Of a stretch of 64,000 nt of DNA, positions 8,994 through 17,483 are shown piece after piece. The position numbers and the translations under genes were made by a program. The first letter of the stretch is position 1; the number at the start of each line of letters is the position of its first letter. The stretch is from Ochrobactrum sp. CM-21-5 (GTDB taxonomy: Bacteria; Pseudomonadota; Alphaproteobacteria; Rhizobiales; Rhizobiaceae): the NCBI RefSeq assembly GCF_014253075.1, contig NZ_JACLZJ010000005.1, positions 221,545 to 285,544 on the forward strand, written 5' to 3'. The notes under the pieces are model-generated. The model was not told where the DNA came from, ran no database searches, and saw only the letters and a program-made list of their open reading frames with translations.

Positions 8994-9365
8994 TCATTTG
9001 ACTACGTGCCAAACGCCGCCCTTACCGTCGCCCTTAACTTCGCCTGCCTTCCTGTCGTCGTGATACAGATATAGTGGCATACCTTTGTAGGCCCACATAT
9101 TGTCGCCGTTCGTACTCTTTACGATGGTGAAGTCACCCACTGCTTTGGCCTGATTGCCAGCCTGAAAGGCGGGCCACATTTTCAAGCATTTTGCGTCACA
9201 GGCAGATTTTCCGTCTTGGTCTTTATCGAACGAGTAAAGCGTCATCCCTTTCGCCGTGACCAATATCTTCCCGGATTCCGAATCCATCATCTTCGCTGGC
9301 TCCGCAGCAAATCCGCCGATGGTTGAGGCCAGAAAAATTCCTGTTGCTATGAGTACCGTCTTCAT
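8994..9365 (-). CDS. Secreted protein with Y-X4-D repeats (COG4315 / lipoprotein_15 type)
   Basis: 123 residues with a strong ribosome binding site (AAGGAGGATG). Signal peptide MKTVLIATGIFLASTIGGFAA, cleavage near residue 21. The mature part contains two Y-X4-D repeats: LYSFDKDQDGKSAC (about 43-56) and LYLYHDDRKAG (about 98-108), plus a CDAKCLKMWPAF segment with a vicinal cysteine pair. These features define the COG4315 family of small secreted repeat proteins, whose function is unknown. It lies opposite the plus-strand carboxypeptidase gene and is followed by its own terminator. Confidence 0.88.
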   Translation of the reverse strand: MKTVLIATGIFLASTIGGFAAEPAKMMDSESGKILVTAKGMTLYSFDKDQDGKSACDAKCLKMWPAFQAGNQAKAVGDFTIVKSTNGDNMWAYKGMPLYLYHDDRKAGEVKGDGKGGVWHVVK

Positions 9366-9714
9366 GATGCATCCTCCTTGTCGCGAGTAACGTCGCTCTC
9401 AGACAATCTGAAGCTTCTTTCATAGTCTCGCTGGCACAAAATACTGCGCGTGCTTGCAGCCCGAATTATGGCGCGCCCCCACTGCAACAATTCTCCCTGC
9501 ACTTTTCGGAGAATTACGGAAACGCGCAAGCTTGCGGATAGCTCTTCCAGACTTCGACGCTCAAAACAGTCGGCAATTTTTTCGATAATTTATGAATAAG
9601 CCGGTTACCATAAACGGATTGGTAACGCTGATGACATTAGGATGGCCGAATTAGATTGCTGTGTGCCGTTTGCGCCGCAGTTCAAAAAATCCGGGATACA
9701 GGTAGGTCATCATC
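9366..9714. other. Divergent intergenic region
   Basis: 349 bases between two divergent genes, so it should hold both promoters. An inverted repeat GTTACC (9604-9609) / GGTAAC (9621-9626) with an 11-base spacer lies 90-110 bases before the carboxypeptidase GTG; the ten-base string GGTTACCATA recurs upstream of the DUF883-like gene at 18490. I see no coding frame. Confidence 0.5.
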
Positions 9715-11115
9715 GTGCGTACCGCGTTCAGTAAAGTCGCATATGCCTTGAAAAAAGCGGCACAAGCCACACTTCTGCTCACCGTCGTGACAGGTTGTTC
9801 CACGGCTTCGACAACGGTTCCAGCCATCGCGGCAAGCAACAAATATGCTGCTATCGTTGTTGATGCGAATACCGGCAAAACATTATTTACCGCAAACGCC
9901 GATGCGAAGCGTTACCCAGCTTCGCTCACCAAGATGATGACCCTGTACATGCTATTCGAAGCAATGCATGCGGGCCGCGTCAATAAGAACACGCGGATTC
10001 CCATATCGGCTTATGCTGCGTCGCGCCCCCCAACGAAGATCGGCTTTCGTCCGGGGCAGTCCATCCGGGCAGAAGACGCTGTTCTCGCCATGATCACCAA
10101 GTCAGCGAACGACGTGGCGGCCGCTGTCGGCGAATATCTCGGTGGCTCGGAAGAGCGTTTTGCGCAAATGATGACCACCAAAGCCCGTCGCCTTGGCATG
10201 CGCAATACGACCTTCCGCAACGCCTCCGGCTTGCCGAACATGGCCCAGCACTCGACAGCACGCGACATGGCGATCCTCGGCATGGCGCTGCGCCAGCATT
10301 TCCCGCGTGAGTTCGCCTACTTCTCACGTCGCAGCTTTGTTTTCCGCGGCAAAACCATCAACGGTCATAATCGTCTTCTGGCGCGGGTCGAAGGCGTTGA
10401 CGGAATCAAGACCGGCTATACCAACGCGTCTGGCTATAATCTCGTTTCGTCCGTCAATCTGGATGGTCGCCGCCTGGTCGCCGTCGTCATGGGCGGCAAT
10501 ACTGGTGCAAGCCGTGATGCCCATATGACCCAGTTGATCCGCAAGTATCTGCCGAAGGCAACACGCGGTCGCAATGACGATGCATTGATCGCAGCCCGTG
10601 GCGACGTTCCGCAAGTTGTCGCATCCATCGATTTGCCCAAGGCGAAGAATGCACCAATCCCCGTCGCCCGTCAGACGGCAGGAATCGAAGACCTTATCAA
10701 CACTGAAATTGGTGAGGGCGACACGGATCAGACTCAGGTTCTGGCGCTCGCCGCGCCAACGCCACGCCCTGCCGCTCTTGCAGCACAAGCCGCTATTCGC
10801 CCAACGCCAAAAGCTGCTGTCCCGGCGCAGGATGTGGATCCGGTGACCACCGCATCTGCACCAGCCACTGGCGGTTGGGCCATCCAGATCGGTTCGCTGC
10901 CAAGCGAGGGCCAGGCGCGTGACATGCTTGCCAAGGCTTCGTCCTCGGTCAGCAACACGCTGCACAGCGCTTCGCCCTACACGGAAACTTTCGTAAAGGG
11001 TAATGCCACTTTCTATCGCGCCCGCTTCGTAGGCTTTTCCTCGAAGCAGGCGGCTTGGGATGCCTGCGCTTCATTGAAGAAAAAAAACTTCGGCTGTTAT
11101 GCAGTCGCCAATTGA
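9715..11115 (+). CDS. D-alanyl-D-alanine carboxypeptidase with SPOR domain
   Basis: 466 residues, GTG start preceded by GGTAGG. The penicillin-binding active site is complete: SLTK (70-73, nucleophile S70), SAN (130-132) and KTG (232-234, in GIKTGYTNASG). A Pro/Ala-rich linker (about 335-375) leads to a C-terminal SPOR domain (about 383-466; GGWAIQIGSLPSEGQA..., ending FGCYAVAN), which binds denuded glycan at division sites. This low-molecular-mass PBP trims the terminal D-Ala of peptidoglycan pentapeptides in the periplasm. The N-terminus is Sec-like; VVTGC (24-28) resembles a lipobox, so lipidation at C28 is possible though unusual for the family. Confidence 0.93.
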   Translation: MRTAFSKVAYALKKAAQATLLLTVVTGCSTASTTVPAIAASNKYAAIVVDANTGKTLFTANADAKRYPASLTKMMTLYMLFEAMHAGRVNKNTRIPISAYAASRPPTKIGFRPGQSIRAEDAVLAMITKSANDVAAAVGEYLGGSEERFAQMMTTKARRLGMRNTTFRNASGLPNMAQHSTARDMAILGMALRQHFPREFAYFSRRSFVFRGKTINGHNRLLARVEGVDGIKTGYTNASGYNLVSSVNLDGRRLVAVVMGGNTGASRDAHMTQLIRKYLPKATRGRNDDALIAARGDVPQVVASIDLPKAKNAPIPVARQTAGIEDLINTEIGEGDTDQTQVLALAAPTPRPAALAAQAAIRPTPKAAVPAQDVDPVTTASAPATGGWAIQIGSLPSEGQARDMLAKASSSVSNTLHSASPYTETFVKGNATFYRARFVGFSSKQAAWDACASLKKKNFGCYAVAN

Positions 11116-11188
11116 CGCGTTGCGAGGGATCAAATCCCTCGCGGCACAAACTTCAAACCCCGGAATGTAGTGCGTAGAGGGTTTCAAG

Positions 11189-11485
11189 ATGTCAAATATG
11201 AATGAAATTTTAGAGCAACAGTCTTTCAAGACCAGCGTCTGGACTCAGGAGCCCCACCGGAATTCTTCCTTTGGCACACTGTTTTCAGTTCAGGCGCTTA
11301 AACAGGCTGCGCTCCGCATTGCCGATGTGCGTCGCGGGGCAGGCTTTCAGACCCGCGATCTGGTTGGCTTATTGATTTGCCATGCGGCTCGCAACAAGCG
11401 CATCGCGCAACCGCGCGCAGCAATGCACATGACCCTGCCCTTGAACTCCGGCAAGGTCGCTGTTCGTCTGAATATCGAACACTGA
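11189..11485 (+). CDS. Hypothetical protein, 98 residues
   Basis: Preceded by AGAGGG at suitable spacing and 73 bases behind the carboxypeptidase gene. No signal peptide or membrane segment. The sequence is mixed alpha-like, with ALKQAALRIADVRRGAGFQTRDLVGLL in the middle and a short tail ending VAVRLNIEH. I do not recognise a family. Codon use resembles the neighbours and a terminator-like hairpin follows, so it is probably a real, locally conserved gene. Confidence 0.65.
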   Translation: MSNMNEILEQQSFKTSVWTQEPHRNSSFGTLFSVQALKQAALRIADVRRGAGFQTRDLVGLLICHAARNKRIAQPRAAMHMTLPLNSGKVAVRLNIEH

Positions 11486-11503
11486 AAAACAAAGCGTTTG
11501 CGC

Positions 11504-11536
11504 GAAACAGCCTGTCGGTTTCCCGTCAGGTGTTTC
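11504..11536 (+). terminator. Terminator-like hairpin after the 98-residue gene
   Basis: Stem GAAACA-CCTG-T-CGG / CCG-T-CAGG-TGTTTC with one bulged base and one T-T mismatch around a TTTC loop, 19 bases past the stop codon. The tail CGTTTGT is only moderately U-rich. It could also serve the converging DUF1489 gene. Confidence 0.45.
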
Positions 11537-11560
11537 CGTTTGTATGGAACGTAAAGCTAT

Positions 11561-11998
11561 TCAGAGCAGGCCGAGTGCGGCCAGCTCCTGACGAAGCTCT
11601 GCTGGCAGCGCTGCCCTACCCGCTTTTCCCGCAGATTCATCAAGTGGCACCTCGTTTTCATTAAGATAGCGCCAGCCCTGAAAAGCACGGCGCGGCTGCC
11701 ATTCGGTCGGTACAATTTTGGGTTCCAGAACCAGATGGCAACGATTTATGCCTTCAGTATCCGTAAAAGGACGCACATCCAACAAGCGCTGACGGCACTG
11801 GATGTTTCCCTTGATGACCCAGTAGAGCGAACCGCCCGCAAGCAGTTCGTCTACACGTTTGGGCACCATACGCGTGGTGTGAAACTGTTCAGGGACAAGT
11901 CCGAGGGCGCGCTGCTCTGCAAGCCGGAAATCGATCCACGCCGCCAGATTTTCGATACTGTCGCAGCCGACACACAGTTTGACAAGATTGAGAGCCAT
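11561..11998 (-). CDS. DUF1489 family protein
   Basis: 145 residues. MALNLVKLCVGCDSIENLAAWI at the start, with GGSLYWVIKGNIQCRQRLLD and LEPKIVPTEWQPRRAFQGWRYL further on, are characteristic of the alphaproteobacterial DUF1489 family. No function is established. It is cytoplasmic by sequence (no signal or membrane segment). Two conserved cysteines (C9, C12) form a CXXC-like spacing that might bind metal; that is inference. It lies 68 bases upstream of the sdaA stop codon region with the two genes on the same strand. Confidence 0.88.
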   Translation of the reverse strand: MALNLVKLCVGCDSIENLAAWIDFRLAEQRALGLVPEQFHTTRMVPKRVDELLAGGSLYWVIKGNIQCRQRLLDVRPFTDTEGINRCHLVLEPKIVPTEWQPRRAFQGWRYLNENEVPLDESAGKAGRAALPAELRQELAALGLL

Positions 11999-12066
11999 GA
12001 GCGAGATTTATCCAAGGCAGTTGCCCTCTTCAAGGCAAGATGCGCTTCAACTCCGAAAAGTCGGGA

Positions 12067-13470
12067 TCAGCACGCCACAACGTTGACCGCGAGACCGCCC
12101 TGACTGGTTTCCTTGTAGCGCTCGCTCATGTCATGGCCGGTCTGACGCATGGTCTCGATACACGCATCCAGCGGAACGAAATGCTTGCCGTCTCCCTTGA
12201 CCGCAAGGGATGCCGCCGTCACAGCCTTCACCGCTCCTAGCGCATTGCGCTCGATGCAAGGCACCTGAACAAGGCCGGCAACCGGATCGCACGTCATACC
12301 GAGATGATGTTCAAGAGCAATCTCGGCTGCGTTCTCTATCTGCTCCGGTGTTCCGCCCATAACAGCAGCAAGACCTGCTGCTGCCATAGCCGAAGCCGAC
12401 CCGACTTCCCCCTGACAGCCCACCTCCGCTCCAGAAATGGACGCATTGTGCTTGATGACCCCACCGATCGCTGCAGACGTCAGCAGAAAGTCGCGAATAC
12501 CTTTCTCGTCAGCATCATCGTGAAAATGCAGATAGTAACGCAACACCGCCGGAACCACGCCCGCAGCGCCATTGGTTGGCGCTGTGACGACCCTGCCGCC
12601 CGAAGCATTTTCCTCGTTGACTGCCATCGCATAAACGGACAGCCAGTCATTGGCGAGCAACGGATTGCTGCGGTTGTTACGCCAGTCTTCCTGAAGTTTA
12701 TCGTGCAGATGCCGCGCGCGACGGCGCACATTCAGCCCGCCCGGCATGATACCGTCGCGGCTCAAGCCACGCTCGATGCATCCACGCATCGCGCCCCATA
12801 TGCGATCCAGCCCGTCATCGAGCTCACCGCGTGACATATGGCATTCTTCATTGATTCGCTTCATTTCAGCTATCGAAAGGCCGCTGTCATGGGCCATGTC
12901 GAGCATTTCGGCTGCGCTGCGGAAAGGATAGGGAACATCGGACGCATCATCGCGCTTCGCACCACCATTCTGCATGCGGCTCAGCTCTTCCGCGGTCACC
13001 ACAAAGCCACCGCCAATGGAAAAATAGACGCGTCTCAGAAGCAAGCGTTCGTCACGATCATACGCCTCGAATGCCATGCCGTTTGCGTGCCCTGGAAGCG
13101 GCGTCTTGCGATCCAGAACAAGATCGCTCTTCGGATCGAAATAATAGGCCGGATGCCCCTTCGGCTGCACCTTCTTCTGGGCAAAGACCTTCTCGACCTC
13201 CGAATCCATGAGATCGGGATCGATCGTGTCCGGCAAATGGCCGCAAAGCCCCAGAATCACCGCTCTGTCGGTCGCGTGCCCTACACCGGTATAAGCGAGC
13301 GAACCATGAAGGCTGGCCCTCAGCTGATAGATCTTTGCATTGGCAGGCTTTGGCCAGTCTCCACCGATCACCTCATTGAGGAACATTCGGGCTGCCGTCA
13401 TCGGCCCCATCGTATGGGAGCTGGAAGGCCCAATGCCAATCTTGTAGAGGTCAAAAACTGAGAGAAACAT
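12067..13470 (-). CDS. sdaA: L-serine ammonia-lyase (iron-sulfur dependent, single-chain)
   Basis: 467 residues from the ATG at 13470, which has GGAAGG upstream; the longer frame adds 20 residues without family similarity. The N-terminal domain begins [23 protein letters not shown], the classic SdaA signature. The C-terminal catalytic domain has [31 protein letters not shown] and a C-terminal VNVVAC; these cysteines bind the [4Fe-4S] cluster that activates serine. It deaminates L-serine to pyruvate and ammonia in the cytoplasm. It is probably monocistronic or co-transcribed with the downstream DUF1489 gene. Confidence 0.96.
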   Translation of the reverse strand: MFLSVFDLYKIGIGPSSSHTMGPMTAARMFLNEVIGGDWPKPANAKIYQLRASLHGSLAYTGVGHATDRAVILGLCGHLPDTIDPDLMDSEVEKVFAQKKVQPKGHPAYYFDPKSDLVLDRKTPLPGHANGMAFEAYDRDERLLLRRVYFSIGGGFVVTAEELSRMQNGGAKRDDASDVPYPFRSAAEMLDMAHDSGLSIAEMKRINEECHMSRGELDDGLDRIWGAMRGCIERGLSRDGIMPGGLNVRRRARHLHDKLQEDWRNNRSNPLLANDWLSVYAMAVNEENASGGRVVTAPTNGAAGVVPAVLRYYLHFHDDADEKGIRDFLLTSAAIGGVIKHNASISGAEVGCQGEVGSASAMAAAGLAAVMGGTPEQIENAAEIALEHHLGMTCDPVAGLVQVPCIERNALGAVKAVTAASLAVKGDGKHFVPLDACIETMRQTGHDMSERYKETSQGGLAVNVVAC

Positions 13471-13672
13471 TCCACACCTTCCGCGACCCTGCTCCAGGAT
13501 CGCCCGATCTTTGCCTGCAGCGTCTGCCAAATCTACCGCAAGCGCCTGTATCAGGCGTCATTGCGCGACGACACTGCACTTATCCATATCAGATAGTGTA
13601 GAAAAGAACGAACGCAAACAGATTGCCGAAATGCGGCATCAAATTTCCGGATAACGCAAAGTCTGTCTCCGC

Positions 13673-13771
13673 TCAAACGGAGAAAAGGTAAGCCATGAGA
13701 ATCACAGTAGCGAGCCCAACGACTGCCCAGAGCGTCACGCCCCAGCAGGATTTTTGAACGGTTTCGTCCAT
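13673..13771 (-). CDS. 32-residue single-span membrane microprotein (candidate)
   Basis: From the ATG at 13771 the product is a short polar start MDETVQKSC followed by one hydrophobic helix (about 10-30: WGVTLWAVVGLATVILMAYL) and a short end. The frame is open for 65 codons further upstream, but that part is Arg/Cys-rich and unlike a protein domain. AAGG lies 14 bases upstream of the ATG, a poor but possible ribosome binding site. Small one-span proteins of this kind are common in Rhizobiales, without assigned functions. Coding status is uncertain. Confidence 0.45.
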   Translation of the reverse strand: MDETVQKSCWGVTLWAVVGLATVILMAYLFSV

Positions 13772-13996
13772 GGATATTCTGGCAACCTTATTGTGCAACT
13801 TTTTCACGCGGTGTCCTTCACAACACCGGACCCCGCATATAGCCCGCCCAGGTACGAAACGCAACGTCAAAACAAGGCTGAAATGCGGCGACGGTTTCCT
13901 TGCGTTGACACTGCTTTTAAAATGCCTATTTATTATCAATAAGTTACCAAAAGTTATGCTTAACAAAAGCTTTATAGCGACGGCGAAATTGCGGCA

Positions 13997-14791
13997 TCAG
14001 GGTTGAGGCAGAAGCATATCTGTCTTGCCAGTAATCCAGTACACGGCCAGCCCAACCCATTCCCGTATAGCGACGCTGAAACGCGAAAGCGCTTCGTTGG
14101 GAGATTCCAGGTAGAGCGAAAAGCTCTCATGTGAGCGCGTTTTGTAATCGACCGGCCACGCAATCACCTCAAATCCTGCCTTGCGGAAGCAACCGACCGC
14201 GCGAGGCATATGATAGGCTGATGTCACGAGAAGCCATGTTTCCCCGGATTGCGGGTTAGCCAGTTGTTTGGATAAGGTGGCATTTTCGGCGGTATTGCGT
14301 GAATTGCTCTCGAAAACAAACCGCTCTCCGGAAAAGCCCATATTGGAAAGCAATATGCGCGTACTATCGGCTTCGCGCACCGACTCCTCGAAAAAAGTGC
14401 CATTCCCACCCGAAACAACGATCTTGGCATCAGGAAAATGCCGCGCAAGCCGCATCGCTTCGAGTATGCGGTCCGCCGCACTGTTAAGCTCGGTTCCTTT
14501 GCGGCGAGCATCGATTTCGCCATTCAGATAGCCACCCAACACCACGATCCCGTCAACATGTTGCGGCAAAATACCCGCTTTTGGAAAACGGTCCTCCAGT
14601 GGTTCCAGCAAAAGTGAACCAAACGTCGTAAATGCGCTCAAAAAAACGAGAGCAACGCAAAACGCGAGCGAGGACAAACCAAGCCGTCTATATCCCCTGC
14701 CGAAGGCGGGCAATGCGATCAAGATCAGCAGGAAAATGATCGTAAGTGGTTGGAAGAAAAGCCAAAACAATTTGGACAAATTATAGAACAA
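13997..14791 (-). CDS. YdcF/ElyC-type DUF218 membrane protein
   Basis: 264 residues if started at the TTG at 14791, which follows GAGG at good spacing and gives MFYNLSKLFWLFFQP, the usual family N-terminus; earlier GTG/TTG codons up to 14830 are alternatives and no ATG is available. Two membrane segments (about 6-30 and 37-60) precede the periplasmic DUF218 domain (about 75-235) with DGIVVLGGYLNG, VVSGGNGTFFEES and WLLVTSAYHMPRA. SanA/ElyC relatives affect envelope integrity and peptidoglycan or lipid-carrier metabolism; the precise substrate is unknown. It is divergent from the DUF1624 gene. Confidence 0.88.
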   Translation of the reverse strand: MFYNLSKLFWLFFQPLTIIFLLILIALPAFGRGYRRLGLSSLAFCVALVFLSAFTTFGSLLLEPLEDRFPKAGILPQHVDGIVVLGGYLNGEIDARRKGTELNSAADRILEAMRLARHFPDAKIVVSGGNGTFFEESVREADSTRILLSNMGFSGERFVFESNSRNTAENATLSKQLANPQSGETWLLVTSAYHMPRAVGCFRKAGFEVIAWPVDYKTRSHESFSLYLESPNEALSRFSVAIREWVGLAVYWITGKTDMLLPQP

Positions 14792-14925
14792 TAGAAACCT
14801 CGTTATAATATCCCAACCATTCACCACCAAACCCGATGAATCCGTCTCATCGATATACTATAGAGACGCGTCCTGCCGTGTTAGAGAATTGCTCGGAATC
14901 GGATTTTCCTCGAACCGGAAGCCCC

Positions 14926-15909
14926 ATGCTGAACAGCGTTGAAACGAATATCGCCTCTTCTCCCCGCCCACGCTTGGGACGTATCGACATTGCGCGCGGC
15001 ATCGCACTCATCGCGATGGCTATCTATCACTTCGGCTGGGATCTCGAATTCTTCGGTTATATGACCGCTGCAACCACTGCCCAGGGAGGCTGGAAGCTCT
15101 TCGCGCGCTGCATTGCTTCAAGCTTTCTGTTTCTTGTGGGGTTCAGCCTCATCCTCGCCCACGGCCGCAGCATAGGCTGGCAGGCCATGGGGCTGCGTTT
15201 TTTACAGATCGCAGCAGCTGCGGCAGCCATTTCTGCAGTAACATGGTATCTTTCACGCGATAATTTCATCTTCTTCGGGATTCTTCATCAGATTGCTCTG
15301 GCAAGCGTACTCGGACTGGTTTTCTTGCGCTTCCCTCCCATCCTGACGTTGATCGTGGCCGCGTTCATCATCACCGCACCACTTTATGCCAGATCGGATA
15401 TTTTCAATCATCCGGCACTCCAATGGGTCGGACTTTCAACGGCCACGCTGCACTCCACTGATTATGTGCCGCTTTTTCCGTGGTTCGGTGCAGTTTTGTG
15501 CGGTATGGCGGCAGCACGTATTTTCGAACGCTTCGACTGGATGAAATTGCTCGTAGGCGGCGTTCGGCCACGTTTTCTGGAGAAGCCCCTGACCTTTATC
15601 GGCAAGCATAGTCTTGCCTTTTATCTTATTCATCAGCCGATGCTGATTTTGCTGGTCTTCGGACTGTCGCATATTGCTCCGCCGTCCCGGCCTGCGCCGC
15701 GCGCCGCCTTCGCACAATCATGCGTGGAGGCATGCAAACAGACCGCAAGCGATGAGCTATGCAAGCAGTTTTGCGGCTGCGTTATTGACGAACTGGATAA
15801 AGCGAAACTGTTCGATGACGTTTTTTCAGGCCGGATCGATCAGCAAAACAACAGCACGGTTCAGGATATAGCGGCGATGTGTTCCCCTGCTCCGTATGCT
15901 CAACCATAA
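14926..15909 (+). CDS. DUF1624 (heparan-alpha-glucosaminide N-acetyltransferase-like) membrane protein with Cys-rich tail
   Basis: 327 residues from the ATG at 14926 (GGAAG at the right spacing); 30 codons upstream are also open. RIDIARGIALIAMAIYHFGWD (about 19-39) is the acyltransferase-3/DUF1624 signature, with the histidine conserved in this superfamily. Seven or eight membrane helices follow to about residue 255 (FLVGFSLILAHG, ALASVLGLVFLRFPPIL, HSLAFYLIHQPMLILLVFGL). The family transfers acyl groups across the membrane; the substrate here is unknown. The last 65 or so residues are soluble and cysteine-rich: two CX3C pairs 8 residues apart, plus one more Cys two residues on and another near the end. 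This is an unusual addition to the family. Confidence 0.85.
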   Translation: MLNSVETNIASSPRPRLGRIDIARGIALIAMAIYHFGWDLEFFGYMTAATTAQGGWKLFARCIASSFLFLVGFSLILAHGRSIGWQAMGLRFLQIAAAAAAISAVTWYLSRDNFIFFGILHQIALASVLGLVFLRFPPILTLIVAAFIITAPLYARSDIFNHPALQWVGLSTATLHSTDYVPLFPWFGAVLCGMAAARIFERFDWMKLLVGGVRPRFLEKPLTFIGKHSLAFYLIHQPMLILLVFGLSHIAPPSRPAPRAAFAQSCVEACKQTASDELCKQFCGCVIDELDKAKLFDDVFSGRIDQQNNSTVQDIAAMCSPAPYAQP

Positions 15910-15916
15910 ATGCCGC

Positions 15917-16303
15917 TCAGGTCGAAACGCCAAGCTCGGCCAGACGTTCGATGCAGGCCTCTTCAACCTGATCGAGTTCGGCAAGCGTCTCCTCAATGTC
16001 ACGGCGTTTCTGGCGCAGATCGTCGCGCTTTTCTTCCACACGCTTCATGAGGAGCTTCAACTGTCCTGTCTCACCGGGAGGCTCGCGGTACATCTGGATG
16101 ATTTCATGAATTTCCGCAATGGCGAAACCCAACCGCTTGCCCCGCAATATCTGCTTGAGCAAATGACGGTCGGATGGGCGGAACAGACGGGTGCGGCCTC
16201 GCCGAACTGGCGCAATCAGCCCCTCATCCTCGTAAAAACGCAGGGTTCGGGTTGATATTCCAAACTCCCGCGTCAATTCCGTGATCGTATAATATTCGCG
16301 CAC
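15917..16303 (-). CDS. MerR-family transcriptional regulator (LiuR-like)
   Basis: 128 residues from the GTG at 16303, chosen because AGGGAT lies 6 bases upstream and MREYYTITELTREFG is the common N-terminus; the longer frame begins only at TTG/GTG. The winged helix-turn-helix is at about 3-70 (ITELTREFGISTRTLRFYEDEGL). A dimerising coiled coil follows (about 80-120; LMKRVEEKRDDLRQKRRDIEETL). There are no metal-ligand cysteines of the MerR/CueR kind, in keeping with the LiuR group that controls branched-chain amino acid and acyl-CoA catabolism. Such target genes are not adjacent here. A candidate operator lies upstream at 16352-16367. Confidence 0.88.
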   Translation of the reverse strand: MREYYTITELTREFGISTRTLRFYEDEGLIAPVRRGRTRLFRPSDRHLLKQILRGKRLGFAIAEIHEIIQMYREPPGETGQLKLLMKRVEEKRDDLRQKRRDIEETLAELDQVEEACIERLAELGVST

Positions 16304-16753
16304 CGCAATATCCCTACTTTTCACCAAGTGAGTGATTGTTGTGCAACCGCATTTACGTAAAAGTCAATATTAAACCGACAATGACTAAAATTCTGGTGGC
16401 AATACTTCGTGAGAAAAACACGCTTCCAATGATGCATGACATAAAACCAATAGCTGTTATGAAAATGCCCAAAGCACCTACTGGTCAGCAATCCCCCAGC
16501 AAGAGACTGAGACCAATCGACATTCAAGATTTGGAGCGTGATATGGCTGACAATGCACAGTTTGGAAGCGGAGTCGGGGTTGGAGTGTATCTTTATCGAG
16601 ATTTCGCAGCGCCAAGACTATGCCATTCTCGCCATATCCCTTTGGGACGTGCCCGAAACCTGAATGTCGATTGGCCCTACGGCATGATCTTGCCATTATG
16701 TAACTGCTCATGCGTTATGGGCTGTAAATCAAACTGATAATAAACGGCGATTC
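16304..16753. other. 450-base region without a supported gene
   Basis: It holds the promoter region of the MerR gene (operator candidate 16352-16367) and then about 380 bases in which both strands contain open frames (for example 16336-16737 plus and 16478-16711 minus). Neither has a ribosome binding site, recognisable domain or neighbour-like composition. It may be a decayed gene or an untranslated regulatory stretch; I cannot decide. Confidence 0.4.
16352..16367 (-). promoter_or_regulatory. Candidate LiuR-type operator upstream of the MerR gene
   Basis: On the minus strand the sequence is TTGACTTTTACGTAAA, which resembles the LiuR consensus as I recall it (an A/T-rich palindrome around ACGT-AACGT). 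It starts with a possible -35 hexamer TTGACT and lies 49-64 bases before the GTG start, compatible with autoregulation. The match is from memory and not tested. Confidence 0.4.
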
Positions 16754-17119
16754 ATGCGGCGCTCAGTAAAATATACACTTGTCGGTCTTGTTATCATCGC
16801 AATTGCCGGTGCAACGCCGTTCGCGGTCGAGCCGATCGTGGTTAAGATTGGCGAAAATTCGATACGCCAATTGGCGAAAGAAGGTAATTTCTGCGAAACG
16901 GAGAATTGCAGCGAGGGCATCGAATATACCCTTGGCTTTCTGGAAACCAATTATGGCCTCTCGCCCCACGATGTTAAATGGTGTATGGGCGTCGATGTTA
17001 TTGCTCACTATGAATTGCCGTTCGGCAATAATTTAAAAACCGGAATAACCGACCGCATGTACAAACGCTGCGGCGATCCTCGCCAGGATGAGCCGGTCGG
17101 GGGGCACACGGAAGAATAG
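16754..17119 (+). CDS. Hypothetical membrane-anchored or exported protein with four cysteines
   Basis: 121 residues. One N-terminal hydrophobic helix (about 8-26: YTLVGLVIIAIAGATPFAV) acts as anchor or signal, with a mainly periplasmic remainder. C47 and C52 (FCETENC), C77 (KWCMG) and C106 (KRCGDP) are spaced as in a disulfide-stabilised exported domain. No family is recognised. The ribosome binding site is weak. The VanZ-like gene begins 16 bases after the stop codon, so the two are likely co-transcribed. Confidence 0.65.
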   Translation: MRRSVKYTLVGLVIIAIAGATPFAVEPIVVKIGENSIRQLAKEGNFCETENCSEGIEYTLGFLETNYGLSPHDVKWCMGVDVIAHYELPFGNNLKTGITDRMYKRCGDPRQDEPVGGHTEE

Positions 17120-17135
17120 AAGGCCGAACTATTTC

Positions 17136-17474
17136 ATGAAGCGATTTCTGCGCATTGCCGCATGGCTGGTCCTCGTGATGATTCTTATCGTCACGGTAAG
17201 TCCGATCCATTTTCGTCCCATAACCGGAGAACCTGCCAACCTCGAGCGATTTGTGGCATTCTTTCTGGTCGGCACACTTTTTGCTCTGGCCTATCCACGC
17301 CACTGGCTGTCTGTCCTGCTTTTGACAATCGGCTGTGCCGGACTGTTCGAGCTTCTGCAGCGTCTCGCTCCTGGTCGCCATGGAGAAGTCGCGGATTTTG
17401 TTTTCAAGGCAGCAGGAGCCATTATCGGCATCGGCGTTGGCTATGGTCTGAGCCGCATCCGCCCGTTCCGGTAA
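17136..17474 (+). CDS. VanZ-like small membrane protein
   Basis: 112 residues from the ATG at 17136. Four hydrophobic helices (about 5-22, 36-52, 56-75 and 88-106) with the VanZ-type pattern: SPIHFRPITGEPANLERFVAFF near the first loop, FELLQRLAPGRHGEVADF between the third and fourth helices and a GIGVGYGLS end. The VanZ-like family is widespread in alphaproteobacteria; its function is not established, and no glycopeptide resistance is implied. It follows the 121-residue membrane gene closely. Confidence 0.8.
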   Translation: MKRFLRIAAWLVLVMILIVTVSPIHFRPITGEPANLERFVAFFLVGTLFALAYPRHWLSVLLLTIGCAGLFELLQRLAPGRHGEVADFVFKAAGAIIGIGVGYGLSRIRPFR

Positions 17475-17483
17475 GAAGGCTGA

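Noticed and set aside
16336..16737. 134-codon plus-strand frame in the gap after the MerR gene
   Set aside because: No ribosome binding site, no domain and mixed composition, and the overlapping minus-strand frame is equally open.
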